From contig NZ_JADQAQ010000004.1 of the NCBI RefSeq assembly GCF_022129445.1, forward strand, positions 85,946 through 149,945: a DNA stretch of 64,000 nt, in the 5' to 3' direction. Below, piece after piece: positions 8,221 to 16,122 of this stretch; positions within the stretch are counted from its first letter, which is position 1; the number at the start of each line of letters is the position of its first letter. Origin of the DNA: Photobacterium sp. Ph5 (GTDB lineage Bacteria; Pseudomonadota; Gammaproteobacteria; Enterobacterales; Vibrionaceae). The translations under genes were made by a program, and so were the position numbers. The notes beneath the pieces were generated by a model that did not search any database, was not told the DNA's origin, and saw only the letters and a list, made by a program, of their open reading frames with translations.

Positions 8221-9090
8221 CTATTCATCTAATAGATTAAGCTTTGCAATAATGTATTCCGCTTGACCCATATATTCTCCACCAAAGAGTATGCAGTGGT
8301 TAAGGATATGATAAAGGTTATAGAGCTCTTTGCGTTCTTGATACTCAGAAGCTAGAGGGTAGACAGAATTATACCCCTCATAAAAACTGTTGGGGAAACC
8401 ACCGAACAGTTCTGTCATCGCTATATCACATTCTCGATCCCCCCAATAAGTGGCAGGATCAAAAATAATTGGACCAGATACAGTTAGAGCAGTATTACCA
8501 TGCCATAAATCACCATGTAATAAAGAAGGTTTCGGCTGGTGGTTAACTAAGCGTTTAATAACGTTGCCAGTAATAGTATCAATATTGCCAAAGATAATGC
8601 CTCTTTCTTCACAAAGTTGTAATTGCCACGCTATACGTTGTTCTGCAAAAAAACGACACCAACGACGATGCCAGCGGTTGGGTTGTGGTGTTAGACCGAC
8701 ATAATTATCAAAATCAAAACCATACTCAGCCTGCTCACCCCATAAATGCAGTTTTGCTAATTGCTGACCTAATTGATAACCCGCATGATCATCAACTTTT
8801 TTTGTTGGTAAATAATTAAGTGTGAGGAAAGATTTGTCGCGACATGTACCAACGTGAATATATTGAGGCACTTGAACACAATTAGCTTCATTAAGAATGC
8901 GTAAACTTTCTGATTCAGTTTCAAAAACAACTAATTGTTCTTTATCATTGAGTTTAAGAAAAAAACGTTGATCACCATCGCTAACGCAATAGCATTCATT
9001 GACGTCGCCGCCTTCTAGCGATTGTCGTTCAACAATCTTAAATGGTCGACCTAGTACATCTGACAGCTGGTGAGAAATGGCTTGCCACAT
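8221..9090 (-). CDS. yniA: Fructosamine kinase family protein (YniA-like)
   Basis: This family phosphorylates ketosamine adducts on glycated proteins or small amines, which then break down spontaneously. The 289-residue protein aligns with E. coli YniA along its whole length. The catalytic motif LLHGDLWHGN and the metal-binding IIFDPATYWGDRECDIAM are present, as are the family segments RRWCRFFAEQRI and GIIFGNID. The start MWQAIS at 9090 is chosen because it matches YniA and has GGAGG seven bases upstream; further in-frame starts at 9096 and 9138 are less likely. Confidence 0.92.
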   Translation of the reverse strand: MWQAISHQLSDVLGRPFKIVERQSLEGGDVNECYCVSDGDQRFFLKLNDKEQLVVFETESESLRILNEANCVQVPQYIHVGTCRDKSFLTLNYLPTKKVDDHAGYQLGQQLAKLHLWGEQAEYGFDFDNYVGLTPQPNRWHRRWCRFFAEQRIAWQLQLCEERGIIFGNIDTITGNVIKRLVNHQPKPSLLHGDLWHGNTALTVSGPIIFDPATYWGDRECDIAMTELFGGFPNSFYEGYNSVYPLASEYQERKELYNLYHILNHCILFGGEYMGQAEYIIAKLNLLDE

Positions 9091-9448
9091 AATCATCCTC
9101 CGCACTGAAACGTATGTATACAACTTGTCTATCAACATCTTAGACTATATATCGTGTGAAGAAATGTGAACTCAGTGTGATTTTAGTTACTGTTTTTAAA
9201 AACTTAGAATTCAAACGATAGAAAGAACAACAAAAACAAAGTATTAAAATAAACCGATGTATAAAATATATGTTCTTCTTTTTTAAATAAAAATAATCCC
9301 ATCATAAAAAGATGCTTAAATATTAGATAGTGAACGCATTGAAAAATATTTAGGCATTAATCCTTAAAGATACTTACAAAACACAATGTATTCATGTTGC
9401 AAATGCAGGTAATCTGTCAGTACATTATTTTAATGAAAAAAACAAACG
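9091..9448. other. Intergenic region between divergent yniA and yqfB
   Basis: This 358-base, very AT-rich stretch must hold the promoters of both divergent genes. I see no open frame of note, no strong hairpin and no convincing sigma-70 box pair. Confidence 0.5.
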
Positions 9449-9775
9449 ATGAGCCAAAAAATCACTCCTACAGAAATGACATTTTTTGAACGTTTTGAAA
9501 CCGATATTCTTTCTGGAAAAAAAACAATCACTATTCGTGACGAAGCTGAAAGTTACTATGTACCAGGTTCACAAGTAAAAGTATCCACATTTGAAGATGG
9601 TCGCGAATTTTGTACATTACAAATCGATAGGGTAGAGCCAATCTTATTCTCTGAATTAAATAACTTTCATGCCCAGCAAGAAAATATGACATTAGATGTG
9701 CTTAAAAGTGTTATTCAAGATATCTATCCTGGTATAGAAAAACTGTACGTTGTTAGTTACACACTCGTTGACTAA
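9449..9775 (+). CDS. yqfB: N4-acetylcytidine amidohydrolase YqfB (ASCH domain)
   Basis: YqfB hydrolyses N4-acetylcytidine to cytidine and acetate, salvaging modified nucleosides. The 108-residue protein is a single ASCH domain and aligns with E. coli YqfB. The catalytic residues map to Lys25 and Thr28 in GKKTITIRDE and Glu78 in QQENMTL, corresponding to Lys21, Thr24 and Glu74 of the E. coli enzyme. The C-terminal DIYPGIEKLYVV also matches. The ribosome site is weak. Confidence 0.93.
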   Translation: MSQKITPTEMTFFERFETDILSGKKTITIRDEAESYYVPGSQVKVSTFEDGREFCTLQIDRVEPILFSELNNFHAQQENMTLDVLKSVIQDIYPGIEKLYVVSYTLVD

Positions 9776-9803
9776 ATTATTGTTATTAATTTAAGAGGAT
9801 TCT

Positions 9804-9833
9804 TTGCAATCCTTTTAATCCGTTTGCTATAGT
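9804..9833 (+). promoter_or_regulatory. Candidate thrS promoter
   Basis: TTGCAA (9804-9809) and TATAGT (9828-9833) are separated by 18 bases, a good sigma-70 match. It would give a leader of about 135 bases before thrS. A weaker alternative, TTCGTA with TATAAA near 9898-9926, lies after the hairpin at 9841-9890. Confidence 0.5.
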
Positions 9834-9840
9834 ACAGCCT

Positions 9841-9896
9841 CGCTTTTCTTTTAGTGTGCCGCTCAGTATTGCGGTATCGAAAGTAAAGCGTTTTTT
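9841..9896 (+). terminator. Terminator-like hairpin in the yqfB-thrS gap (yqfB terminator or thrS attenuator)
   Basis: CGCTTT (9841-9846) pairs with AAAGCG (9885-9890), with further pairing inside and an inner stem CCGC/GCGG (9859-9862/9871-9874). Six T residues follow at once, the form of an intrinsic terminator. It either ends the yqfB transcript or, if the promoter at 9804-9833 is real, attenuates thrS. Confidence 0.6.
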
Positions 9897-9903
9897 ATTC
9901 GTA

Positions 9904-9960
9904 AAAGCTTCTGAAAGCTTTATAAATTCAACATGTGCTACTTGGTGTGTGGCACCACTG
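9904..9960 (+). promoter_or_regulatory. thrS leader hairpins, possible ThrRS operator
   Basis: Two hairpins lie just before the thrS ribosome site AAGGA. The first is a 7-base stem AAAGCTT/AAGCTTT with loop CTGA (9904-9921). The second is GTGC/GCAC (9935-9938/9952-9955), whose loop holds TACTTGGTGTG and so carries a GGT triplet like a tRNA-Thr anticodon. E. coli ThrRS represses its own mRNA by binding anticodon-like hairpins in this place; the match here is suggestive only. Confidence 0.4.
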
Positions 9961-9976
9961 TTAAAGGACATTATTC

Positions 9977-11908
9977 ATGCCTGTAATTACTCTTCCTGAC
10001 GGTAGTCAACGTCAATTCGACGCGCCTGTATCAACTATGGACGTGGCACTTTCAATCGGTCCTGGTCTTGCTAAAGCAACGATCGCAGGGCGTGTTGATG
10101 GTGTTCGCGTAGATGCATGTGATCTAATTGAAAATGACGCAAGCCTTGAAATCATCACTGCAAAAGATGAAGTTGATGGTTTAGAGATTGTACGTCACTC
10201 ATGTGCTCACCTATTAGGCCATGCTATTAAGCAGCTTTACCCAGAAGCGAAAATGGCTATTGGTCCTACAATCGATAACGGTTTCTACTACGACATCGAT
10301 TTAGAGCAATCACTAACTCAAGAAGATCTTGAAGTGATTGAAAAGCGCATGCTTGAGCTTGCTAAAACCAAATATCAGGTTGTTAAGAAAAAAGTAAGCT
10401 GGCAAGAAGCACGTGATGCATTTGATGCACGCGGCGAAACTTACAAAATTGAAATTCTTGATGAAAATGTAGCGCGTGATGACCGACCAGGTCTTTACCA
10501 CCACGAAGAATACATTGATATGTGTCGTGGTCCACACGTACCTCACATGGGTTTTTGTCAAAACTTTAAGCTATTAAGCGTTGCTGGTGCATACTGGCGT
10601 GGTAATAGCGACAACAAGATGCTGCAACGTATCTACGGTACTGCATTCCACGATAAGAAAGCATTAAAAGCACACTTAACTCGCTTAGAAGAAGCGGCGA
10701 AGCGTGACCACCGTAAGATTGGTAAGCAACTTGATTTGTTCCATATGCAGCAAGAAGCACCTGGTATGGTGTTCTGGCATCACAATGGTTGGACTATTTT
10801 CCGTGAATTAGAAGTGTTCATTCGTGAAAAACTAAATGAATACGATTACCAAGAAGTGAAAGGTCCACTAATGATGGACCGCGTTCTTTGGGAACGTTCT
10901 GGTCACTGGGACAAGTACGCAGATGCAATGTTCACAACTAGTTCTGAGAACCGTGAATACGCAATCAAGCCAATGAACTGTCCAGGTCACGTACAGATCT
11001 TCAACCAAGGTCTGAAATCTTACCGTGATCTTCCGCTGCGTATGGCTGAGTTTGGCTCATGTCACCGTAACGAACCATCAGGTTCACTTCACGGCATTAT
11101 GCGTGTACGTGGTTTCACTCAAGATGATGCGCATATTTTCTGTACGGAAGCTCAAGTACAACAAGAAGTTACATCTTGCATCGAAATGGTGTATGATACT
11201 TACAAGACATTCGGCTTCGACAACATTGTTGTTAAATTATCTACACGTCCAGAAAAACGTGTAGGTTCTGATGCAATGTGGGATAAAGCAGAATCAGACT
11301 TAATTACCGCGCTTGAATCAATGGAAATTCCATTTGAAATTCAAGAAGGTGAAGGTGCGTTCTACGGTCCTAAGATCGAGTTCACGCTTCACGATTGCCT
11401 TGATCGCGCATGGCAGTGTGGCACCGTTCAGCTAGACTTTGCTTTACCAGAGCGTTTAGGCGCTACTTACGTTGGTGAAGATAATGAACGTCATACACCG
11501 GTTATGATTCACCGTGCAATTCTTGGTTCTCTAGAGCGTTTCATCGGTATTCTTATCGAAGATTATGCAGGCTTCTTCCCAACATGGTTAGCGCCTCAAC
11601 AAGCTGTAGTGATGAATATTACTGACGCTCAGTCAGAATATGTGCAAGAAATTGTAGAAAAATTGAAAAAATGTGGAATTAGAGTCAATGCGGACTTGAG
11701 AAATGAGAAGATTGGCTTTAAAATCCGCGAACATACTTTGAAGCGAGTGCCTTTCATGCTCGTTTGTGGAGACAAAGAAGTTGAAGCAGGCGTTGTAGCA
11801 GTTCGTACTCGCAAGGGTAAAGATTTGGGTAAATTTAAGATTGATGAACTTGTTGCATTTATGCAGGAAGAAATTAGCAGTCGTAAGCTCAATATTGTGG
11901 AGGAATAA
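9977..11908 (+). CDS. thrS: Threonine--tRNA ligase
   Basis: ThrRS charges tRNA-Thr and edits mischarged serine. The 643-residue protein has the family's normal length and domain order: TGS domain (1-62), editing domain with the [10 protein letters not shown] metal site (74-83), class II catalytic core (about 245-535) and C-terminal anticodon-binding domain (about 540-640). Core motifs include [31 protein letters not shown] and [15 protein letters not shown], which carry the Cys and two His that hold the catalytic zinc. The ribosome site AAGGA lies nine bases upstream. infC begins three bases after the stop, so the two are one transcript. Confidence 0.98.
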   Translation: MPVITLPDGSQRQFDAPVSTMDVALSIGPGLAKATIAGRVDGVRVDACDLIENDASLEIITAKDEVDGLEIVRHSCAHLLGHAIKQLYPEAKMAIGPTIDNGFYYDIDLEQSLTQEDLEVIEKRMLELAKTKYQVVKKKVSWQEARDAFDARGETYKIEILDENVARDDRPGLYHHEEYIDMCRGPHVPHMGFCQNFKLLSVAGAYWRGNSDNKMLQRIYGTAFHDKKALKAHLTRLEEAAKRDHRKIGKQLDLFHMQQEAPGMVFWHHNGWTIFRELEVFIREKLNEYDYQEVKGPLMMDRVLWERSGHWDKYADAMFTTSSENREYAIKPMNCPGHVQIFNQGLKSYRDLPLRMAEFGSCHRNEPSGSLHGIMRVRGFTQDDAHIFCTEAQVQQEVTSCIEMVYDTYKTFGFDNIVVKLSTRPEKRVGSDAMWDKAESDLITALESMEIPFEIQEGEGAFYGPKIEFTLHDCLDRAWQCGTVQLDFALPERLGATYVGEDNERHTPVMIHRAILGSLERFIGILIEDYAGFFPTWLAPQQAVVMNITDAQSEYVQEIVEKLKKCGIRVNADLRNEKIGFKIREHTLKRVPFMLVCGDKEVEAGVVAVRTRKGKDLGKFKIDELVAFMQEEISSRKLNIVEE

Positions 11909-11911
11909 GGT

Positions 11912-12463
11912 ATTAAAGGCGGAAAAAGAACCCAAGCACCAGTTAAGCAAAACGCGCATCGTCTAAATGAAGAAATTCGTGGCGTACGTGAAGTTCGCCT
12001 GACTGGCCTTGATGGCGAATCAGTTGGTGTTGTTTCACTTGATGAAGCAATGGAAGTTGCTCTAGACGCTGGTGTGGATCTAGTTGAAATTAGCCCTAAT
12101 GCCGAGCCACCAGTTTGTCGTGTGATGGACTATGGCAAGTACCTGTTCGAAAAGAGCAAGGCTGCTAAAGAGCAAAAGAAAAACCAGAAACAAATCCAGA
12201 TCAAGGAAGTTAAATTCCGACCTGGTACAGACGAAGGCGACTATCAGGTAAAACTACGCAACCTGACTCGCTTTTTAGAAGAGGGCAACAAAGGCAAAGT
12301 AACGCTACGTTTTCGTGGTCGTGAAATGGCTCACCAAGGTCTTGGTATTGAACTTCTTAACCGTATTAAGGGTGAACTTGAAGACATCGCTGTCTGTGAG
12401 AGCTTCCCTAATCGTGTAGAAGGTCGCCAAATGACCATGATGCTTGCCCCAAAGAAGAAGTAA
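11912..12463 (+). CDS. infC: Translation initiation factor IF-3, AUU start
   Basis: IF-3 binds the 30S subunit, blocks premature 50S joining and rejects wrong start codons. Reading from ATT at 11912, three bases after thrS, gives (M/I)KGGKR followed by the conserved [15 protein letters not shown], so the protein has 183 residues, close to E. coli's 180. The first ATG in frame (12050) would remove the first 46 residues, so it cannot be the real start. Purines GGAGG and AAGG precede ATT. AUU is the known infC start in enterobacteria, where IF-3 represses its own translation by discriminating against it. C-terminal motifs FRGREMAHQ and [14 protein letters not shown] are intact. Confidence 0.97.
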   Translation: MKGGKRTQAPVKQNAHRLNEEIRGVREVRLTGLDGESVGVVSLDEAMEVALDAGVDLVEISPNAEPPVCRVMDYGKYLFEKSKAAKEQKKNQKQIQIKEVKFRPGTDEGDYQVKLRNLTRFLEEGNKGKVTLRFRGREMAHQGLGIELLNRIKGELEDIAVCESFPNRVEGRQMTMMLAPKKK

Positions 12464-12482
12464 TAAAGGCATTCAAGTAGCT

Positions 12483-12514
12483 AAAAAGCGCTGCTTTTAA
12501 GTAGCGCTTTTTGT
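12483..12514 (+). terminator. Terminator-like hairpin between infC and rpmI
   Basis: A perfect 10-base stem AAAAAGCGCT / AGCGCTTTTT with a 10-base loop starts 19 bases after the infC stop. It could partly terminate thrS-infC transcripts or belong to the L20 control region known between infC and rpmI in E. coli. Confidence 0.75.
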
Positions 12515-12565
12515 TCGCCCTATTACTGTGATTATTAACTATCAACAATGCGGAGTTATCATCTC

Positions 12566-12760
12566 ATGCCAAAGATGAAAACAAATCGTGGCGCAGCTAA
12601 GCGCTTCAAAAAAACAGCTGGTGGCTTTAAGTTTAAGCATGCTACTAAGCGTCACATCCTGACTAAACGTACTACTAAGAACAAACGTCAGCTTCGTCCA
12701 AATGCAATCCTTCCTAAGTGTGAAGTGGCTGCAGTTGCTCGTATGCTTCCGTTCGCTTAA
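12566..12760 (+). CDS. rpmI: 50S ribosomal protein L35
   Basis: This 64-residue, strongly basic protein begins [17 protein letters not shown] and ends RMLPFA, both typical of L35. The start at 12566 is set by family length and by GGAG upstream; an ATG at 12548 would add six residues not found in L35. It is placed between infC and rplT as in most bacteria, and in E. coli is translationally coupled to rplT and repressed by L20. Confidence 0.97.
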   Translation: MPKMKTNRGAAKRFKKTAGGFKFKHATKRHILTKRTTKNKRQLRPNAILPKCEVAAVARMLPFA

Positions 12761-12804
12761 TCGTTTTTAGTTTTATATTTTATTATTTTAGTTAGGAGTC
12801 TCCT

Positions 12805-13158
12805 ATGCCTCGCGTAAAACGTGGTGTACAAGCGCGTGCACGTCACAAGAAAGTTCTTAAACAAGCTAAAGGTTATTACGGTGCACGTTCACGTGTTTAC
12901 CGCGTAGCTTTCCAAGCTGTTACTAAAGCTGGTCAATACGCTTACCGTGACCGTCGTCAGAAGAAACGTACTTTCCGTCAACTTTGGATTGCACGTATCA
13001 ACGCTGCTGCACGTCAAAATGGTATGTCTTACAGCCGTTTAATCAACGGTCTGAAGAAAGCGTCTATCGAAATCGATCGTAAGATCCTTGCAGATATCGC
13101 TGTATTCGACAAAGCTACTTTCACTGTTCTTGTGGAAAAGGCAAAAGCTGCACTGTAA
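12805..13158 (+). CDS. rplT: 50S ribosomal protein L20
   Basis: L20 is an early 23S rRNA assembly protein and, in E. coli, represses the rpmI-rplT message. The 117-residue protein has the expected length and sequence: [18 protein letters not shown], the ARSRVYRVA segment and [10 protein letters not shown]-like [22 protein letters not shown] precedes the start. It is the last gene of the operon and is followed by a strong terminator. Confidence 0.98.
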   Translation: MPRVKRGVQARARHKKVLKQAKGYYGARSRVYRVAFQAVTKAGQYAYRDRRQKKRTFRQLWIARINAAARQNGMSYSRLINGLKKASIEIDRKILADIAVFDKATFTVLVEKAKAAL

Positions 13159-13181
13159 TTTCTCAGTTTAGTTTTTAAGTT

Positions 13182-13209
13182 AAAAGGAGAGCCTCGGCTC
13201 TCCTTTTTT
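13182..13209 (+). terminator. Intrinsic terminator of the thrS-rplT operon
   Basis: An 11-base stem AAAAGGAGAGC / GCTCTCCTTTT closes a CTCG tetraloop and continues into a run of six Ts, 23 bases past the rplT stop. Confidence 0.93.
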
Positions 13210-13260
13210 CATATCTACGTATTTTCATTTCTTATAAATCTCTCTTTTATATTAAGAGTG

Positions 13261-13734
13261 TTACCTCGATACATTATCGTCGATGGTATAGCTCTCTAAT
13301 GTTAGTAATAGCTTTATCTCTAGTTGGTTAAGTTGGAGTAAGAGTTGTATATCAATGGCTTCTCTATTTGCTACTTGCCGTTTATAAGCCCTGAGTACGC
13401 TGGTTGTTTCTGCTACTAATGATTCAATTCTCTCAATAGATTTAGCATGTGTAGCCATTGTGGTTTCTATATGTAATAGCTGCTGCTTTTTCTTCCATTG
13501 TTGGCGTAATGTTTTTTGGAATCTCTCTGCAGCATTTTGTTGTGAGGAAGCAGAAGGAGATAGTATAGGAGGAATATTGATGTTAGTTATTAGTTGTTCA
13601 TCAATATACTGGATATGTTTCTTAAGAGTACGAGATCTCTTAAGCAACAGATTATATCTATTACGTTTAGTTTCTATAAGTGTGTTTAAGCGTTGTCTAT
13701 TTTCACATAGATGACGTATTGATTGATAATCCAT
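13261..13734 (-). CDS. Uncharacterised coiled-coil protein
   Basis: I do not recognise this 157-residue protein. It is soluble, basic and almost wholly helical, with heptad-like segments at about 10-50 (LIETKRNRYNLLLKRSRTL) and 70-150, split by a Pro/Ser-rich linker (NIPPILSPSASS). It starts 15 bases after the yiaAB-like gene on the same strand and is probably cotranscribed. The ribosome site is weak. Confidence 0.6.
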   Translation of the reverse strand: MDYQSIRHLCENRQRLNTLIETKRNRYNLLLKRSRTLKKHIQYIDEQLITNINIPPILSPSASSQQNAAERFQKTLRQQWKKKQQLLHIETTMATHAKSIERIESLVAETTSVLRAYKRQVANREAIDIQLLLQLNQLEIKLLLTLESYTIDDNVSR

Positions 13735-13749
13735 AAACGTATCTATCAG

Positions 13750-14007
13750 TTAGTCATCAATGTCGTTAAGTAATTTGGCTGTTTTCGCTTCTTCAATTTT
13801 GTTGATTAAGCGATCTGATTCTGCTTCATCACGAACAGCTTTGCTTAATGTGATCGTGGCACTAACTAAAAATAAGCTACAGATACTGTAATAGCCTTTG
13901 ATAATCAAATCACCAGGTAGTTTTACAATGCTAATGATCATAGCAATAGCTGCAATAGCGAAGGTTGCTTTAGCATAAGTTAACCAGTAGTTATTTTGTT
14001 TTTTCAT
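13750..14007 (-). CDS. YiaA/YiaB-type two-helix membrane protein
   Basis: This 85-residue inner-membrane protein has two helices (about 13-30 and 36-54), followed by LSKAVRDEAESDRL and an acidic tail. The pattern of a helix ending LFLVSATITLSKAVRD fits the yiaA/B two-helix family. AGAGGAAA provides a good ribosome site. It is the first of two closely spaced leftward genes. The function of the family is unknown. Confidence 0.72.
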   Translation of the reverse strand: MKKQNNYWLTYAKATFAIAAIAMIISIVKLPGDLIIKGYYSICSLFLVSATITLSKAVRDEAESDRLINKIEEAKTAKLLNDIDD

Positions 14008-14100
14008 TATAATTTCCTCTTAAACAATAAAACAGTGTTCAATTATAATATTAGAGGATTTTGAAAAATGCAACAGTGTATTTTATTTTTGTTTGGACAT

Positions 14101-14131
14101 AAAAAAACCAGCATCTAGAGGTGCTGGTTTT
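14101..14131 (-). terminator. Intrinsic terminator of the 14150-14392 gene
   Basis: A perfect 10-base stem AAAACCAGCA / TGCTGGTTTT is followed on the minus strand by more Ts, 18 bases past the stop at 14150. Confidence 0.85.
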
Positions 14132-14149
14132 AAAGAATAGGAATAAACC

Positions 14150-14392
14150 TTATGCCATTACACGGCGTTGTTTACTTGCTCGTGTACGTGTCTTAACAAG
14201 AAATGCAAGGAACGGAACAAGAAGAGCATTAAGACCGATGAAGAACACTAGGTTAATAATATTGAAACCAGATGCAGAGTTGATAGGCATTGCATGTGCT
14301 AGGCCGTAATTACCTAGCGCAAGTAGCGCAGTACAAAGGATCATTGCAAAAGTTGAAATTTTTAATAGAGCAGCGAATTCTTTATTTTTCAT
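14150..14392 (-). CDS. Small two-helix membrane protein, paralogue A
   Basis: From the Met at 14392 this is an 80-residue inner-membrane protein with helices at about 10-30 and 45-65 and a basic C-terminus (KTRTRASKQRR). AGGAAG lies nine bases before this ATG, so an upstream start at 14422 is unlikely. The segment ALLKISTFAMILCTALLALG resembles GLLSILKFALLLCGALIIMG of the next gene upstream, and both continue into a MPI motif, so the two are paralogues. I do not recognise the family. Confidence 0.65.
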   Translation of the reverse strand: MKNKEFAALLKISTFAMILCTALLALGNYGLAHAMPINSASGFNIINLVFFIGLNALLVPFLAFLVKTRTRASKQRRVMA

Positions 14393-14496
14393 CAGAGACT
14401 TCCTAACTTTGACTTTGATCATAATTTACACTGAAAAATGTAATTTTAAAACAGCTTTGGCAATTAATTTCACAATTATCAATGAAAGGAATAATT

Positions 14497-14525
14497 AAAG
14501 CGATAGAGTTATAGGCTATCGCTTT
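14497..14525. terminator. Terminator-like hairpin between the two paralogues
   Basis: A perfect 10-base stem AAAGCGATAG / CTATCGCTTT with a 9-base loop lies 30 bases past the stop of the 14555-14824 gene. It gives each paralogue its own transcript end. Confidence 0.75.
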
Positions 14526-14554
14526 TTATCTGTGAGTAAGGAATATCAAAATAC

Positions 14555-14824
14555 TTAATGATGCTGTAAGTAAGAACGCGTTTTGGTTTTAGTGTGTTGG
14601 AAACTGATCCATAAGCAGATGAAAAAACCAACAAATAGACAGTTAAAAGCTAGGTAATAAAGAATATGAATGTAATCGACGTGCATCTGACTTGTTAGCG
14701 GGTTTTTCATCATGATCGGCATACTTGAAAACATGCCCATATTTCCCATGATGATCAGTGCACCACAGAGTAGTAATGCGAATTTTAGAATAGATAGAAG
14801 TCCGGTAAAATCTTTTGTATCCAT
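14555..14824 (-). CDS. Small two-helix membrane protein, paralogue B
   Basis: This 89-residue protein has two membrane helices (about 8-28 and 53-75) joined by a loop with SMPIMMKNPLTSQ, and a basic His-rich end. The start at 14824 has a perfect GGAGG eight bases upstream. It shares the helix 1 pattern and the following MPI with the neighbour at 14150-14392, pointing to tandem duplication. No function can be assigned. Confidence 0.65.
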   Translation of the reverse strand: MDTKDFTGLLSILKFALLLCGALIIMGNMGMFSSMPIMMKNPLTSQMHVDYIHILYYLAFNCLFVGFFICLWISFQHTKTKTRSYLQHH

Positions 14825-14955
14825 GAGTAAATCCTCCAAAAATATGTAACAAAATTACTGCCAGGGGAGGTTTTTCGATAGATGAAAAAATGAGAAATAG
14901 GAATCCAGATCCAGCCTTTAATTCTTACTTAATTTGCGACCTAATTGATTGAAAT

Positions 14956-14996
14956 CGCCATTTTTTGCTGTGCAACTGATAAAGGCGTTTTTTTTT
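14956..14996 (+). terminator. Terminator-like hairpin upstream of pheS, possible attenuator
   Basis: CGCC (14956-14959) pairs with GGCG (14984-14987), extended by TTT/AAA and an inner TTGC/GCAA stem. Nine Ts follow at once. No rightward gene lies between rplT and here, so the hairpin most likely acts on the pheST leader transcript. A short frame rich in Phe codons (TTG 14949 to TAG 15036) runs through it, but its Phe codons are the T-runs of the terminator itself. Confidence 0.6.
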
Positions 14997-15028
14997 CGTC
15001 CAAACTTACGGTTTTATTGCGATTCAAT

Positions 15029-15057
15029 TTGGATTTAGACGCCGCTTTCTTTAGTAT
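15029..15057 (+). promoter_or_regulatory. Candidate pheS-proximal promoter
   Basis: TTGGAT (15029-15034) and TAGTAT (15052-15057) are 17 bases apart, about 60 bases before the pheS start. If used, transcription would bypass the hairpin at 14956-14996. Confidence 0.4.
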
Positions 15058-15088
15058 GTATCGTTACGCGATTTTATATCTCCCTTAA

Positions 15089-16102
<1,014 letters not shown>

Positions 16103-16122
16103 GCACTAGGGGCTAGAAATCT

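Noticed and set aside
9786-9971. 61-residue leftward open frame in the yqfB-thrS gap
   Set aside because: It lies over the thrS leader hairpins and promoter match, has no ribosome site and no recognisable protein pattern.
9777-9976. T-box riboswitch before thrS
   Set aside because: No T-box consensus is present, and such elements are typical of Gram-positive bacteria.
12548-12565. ATG 12548 as rpmI start
   Set aside because: It would add six residues absent from L35; MPKMKT at 12566 is the family start.
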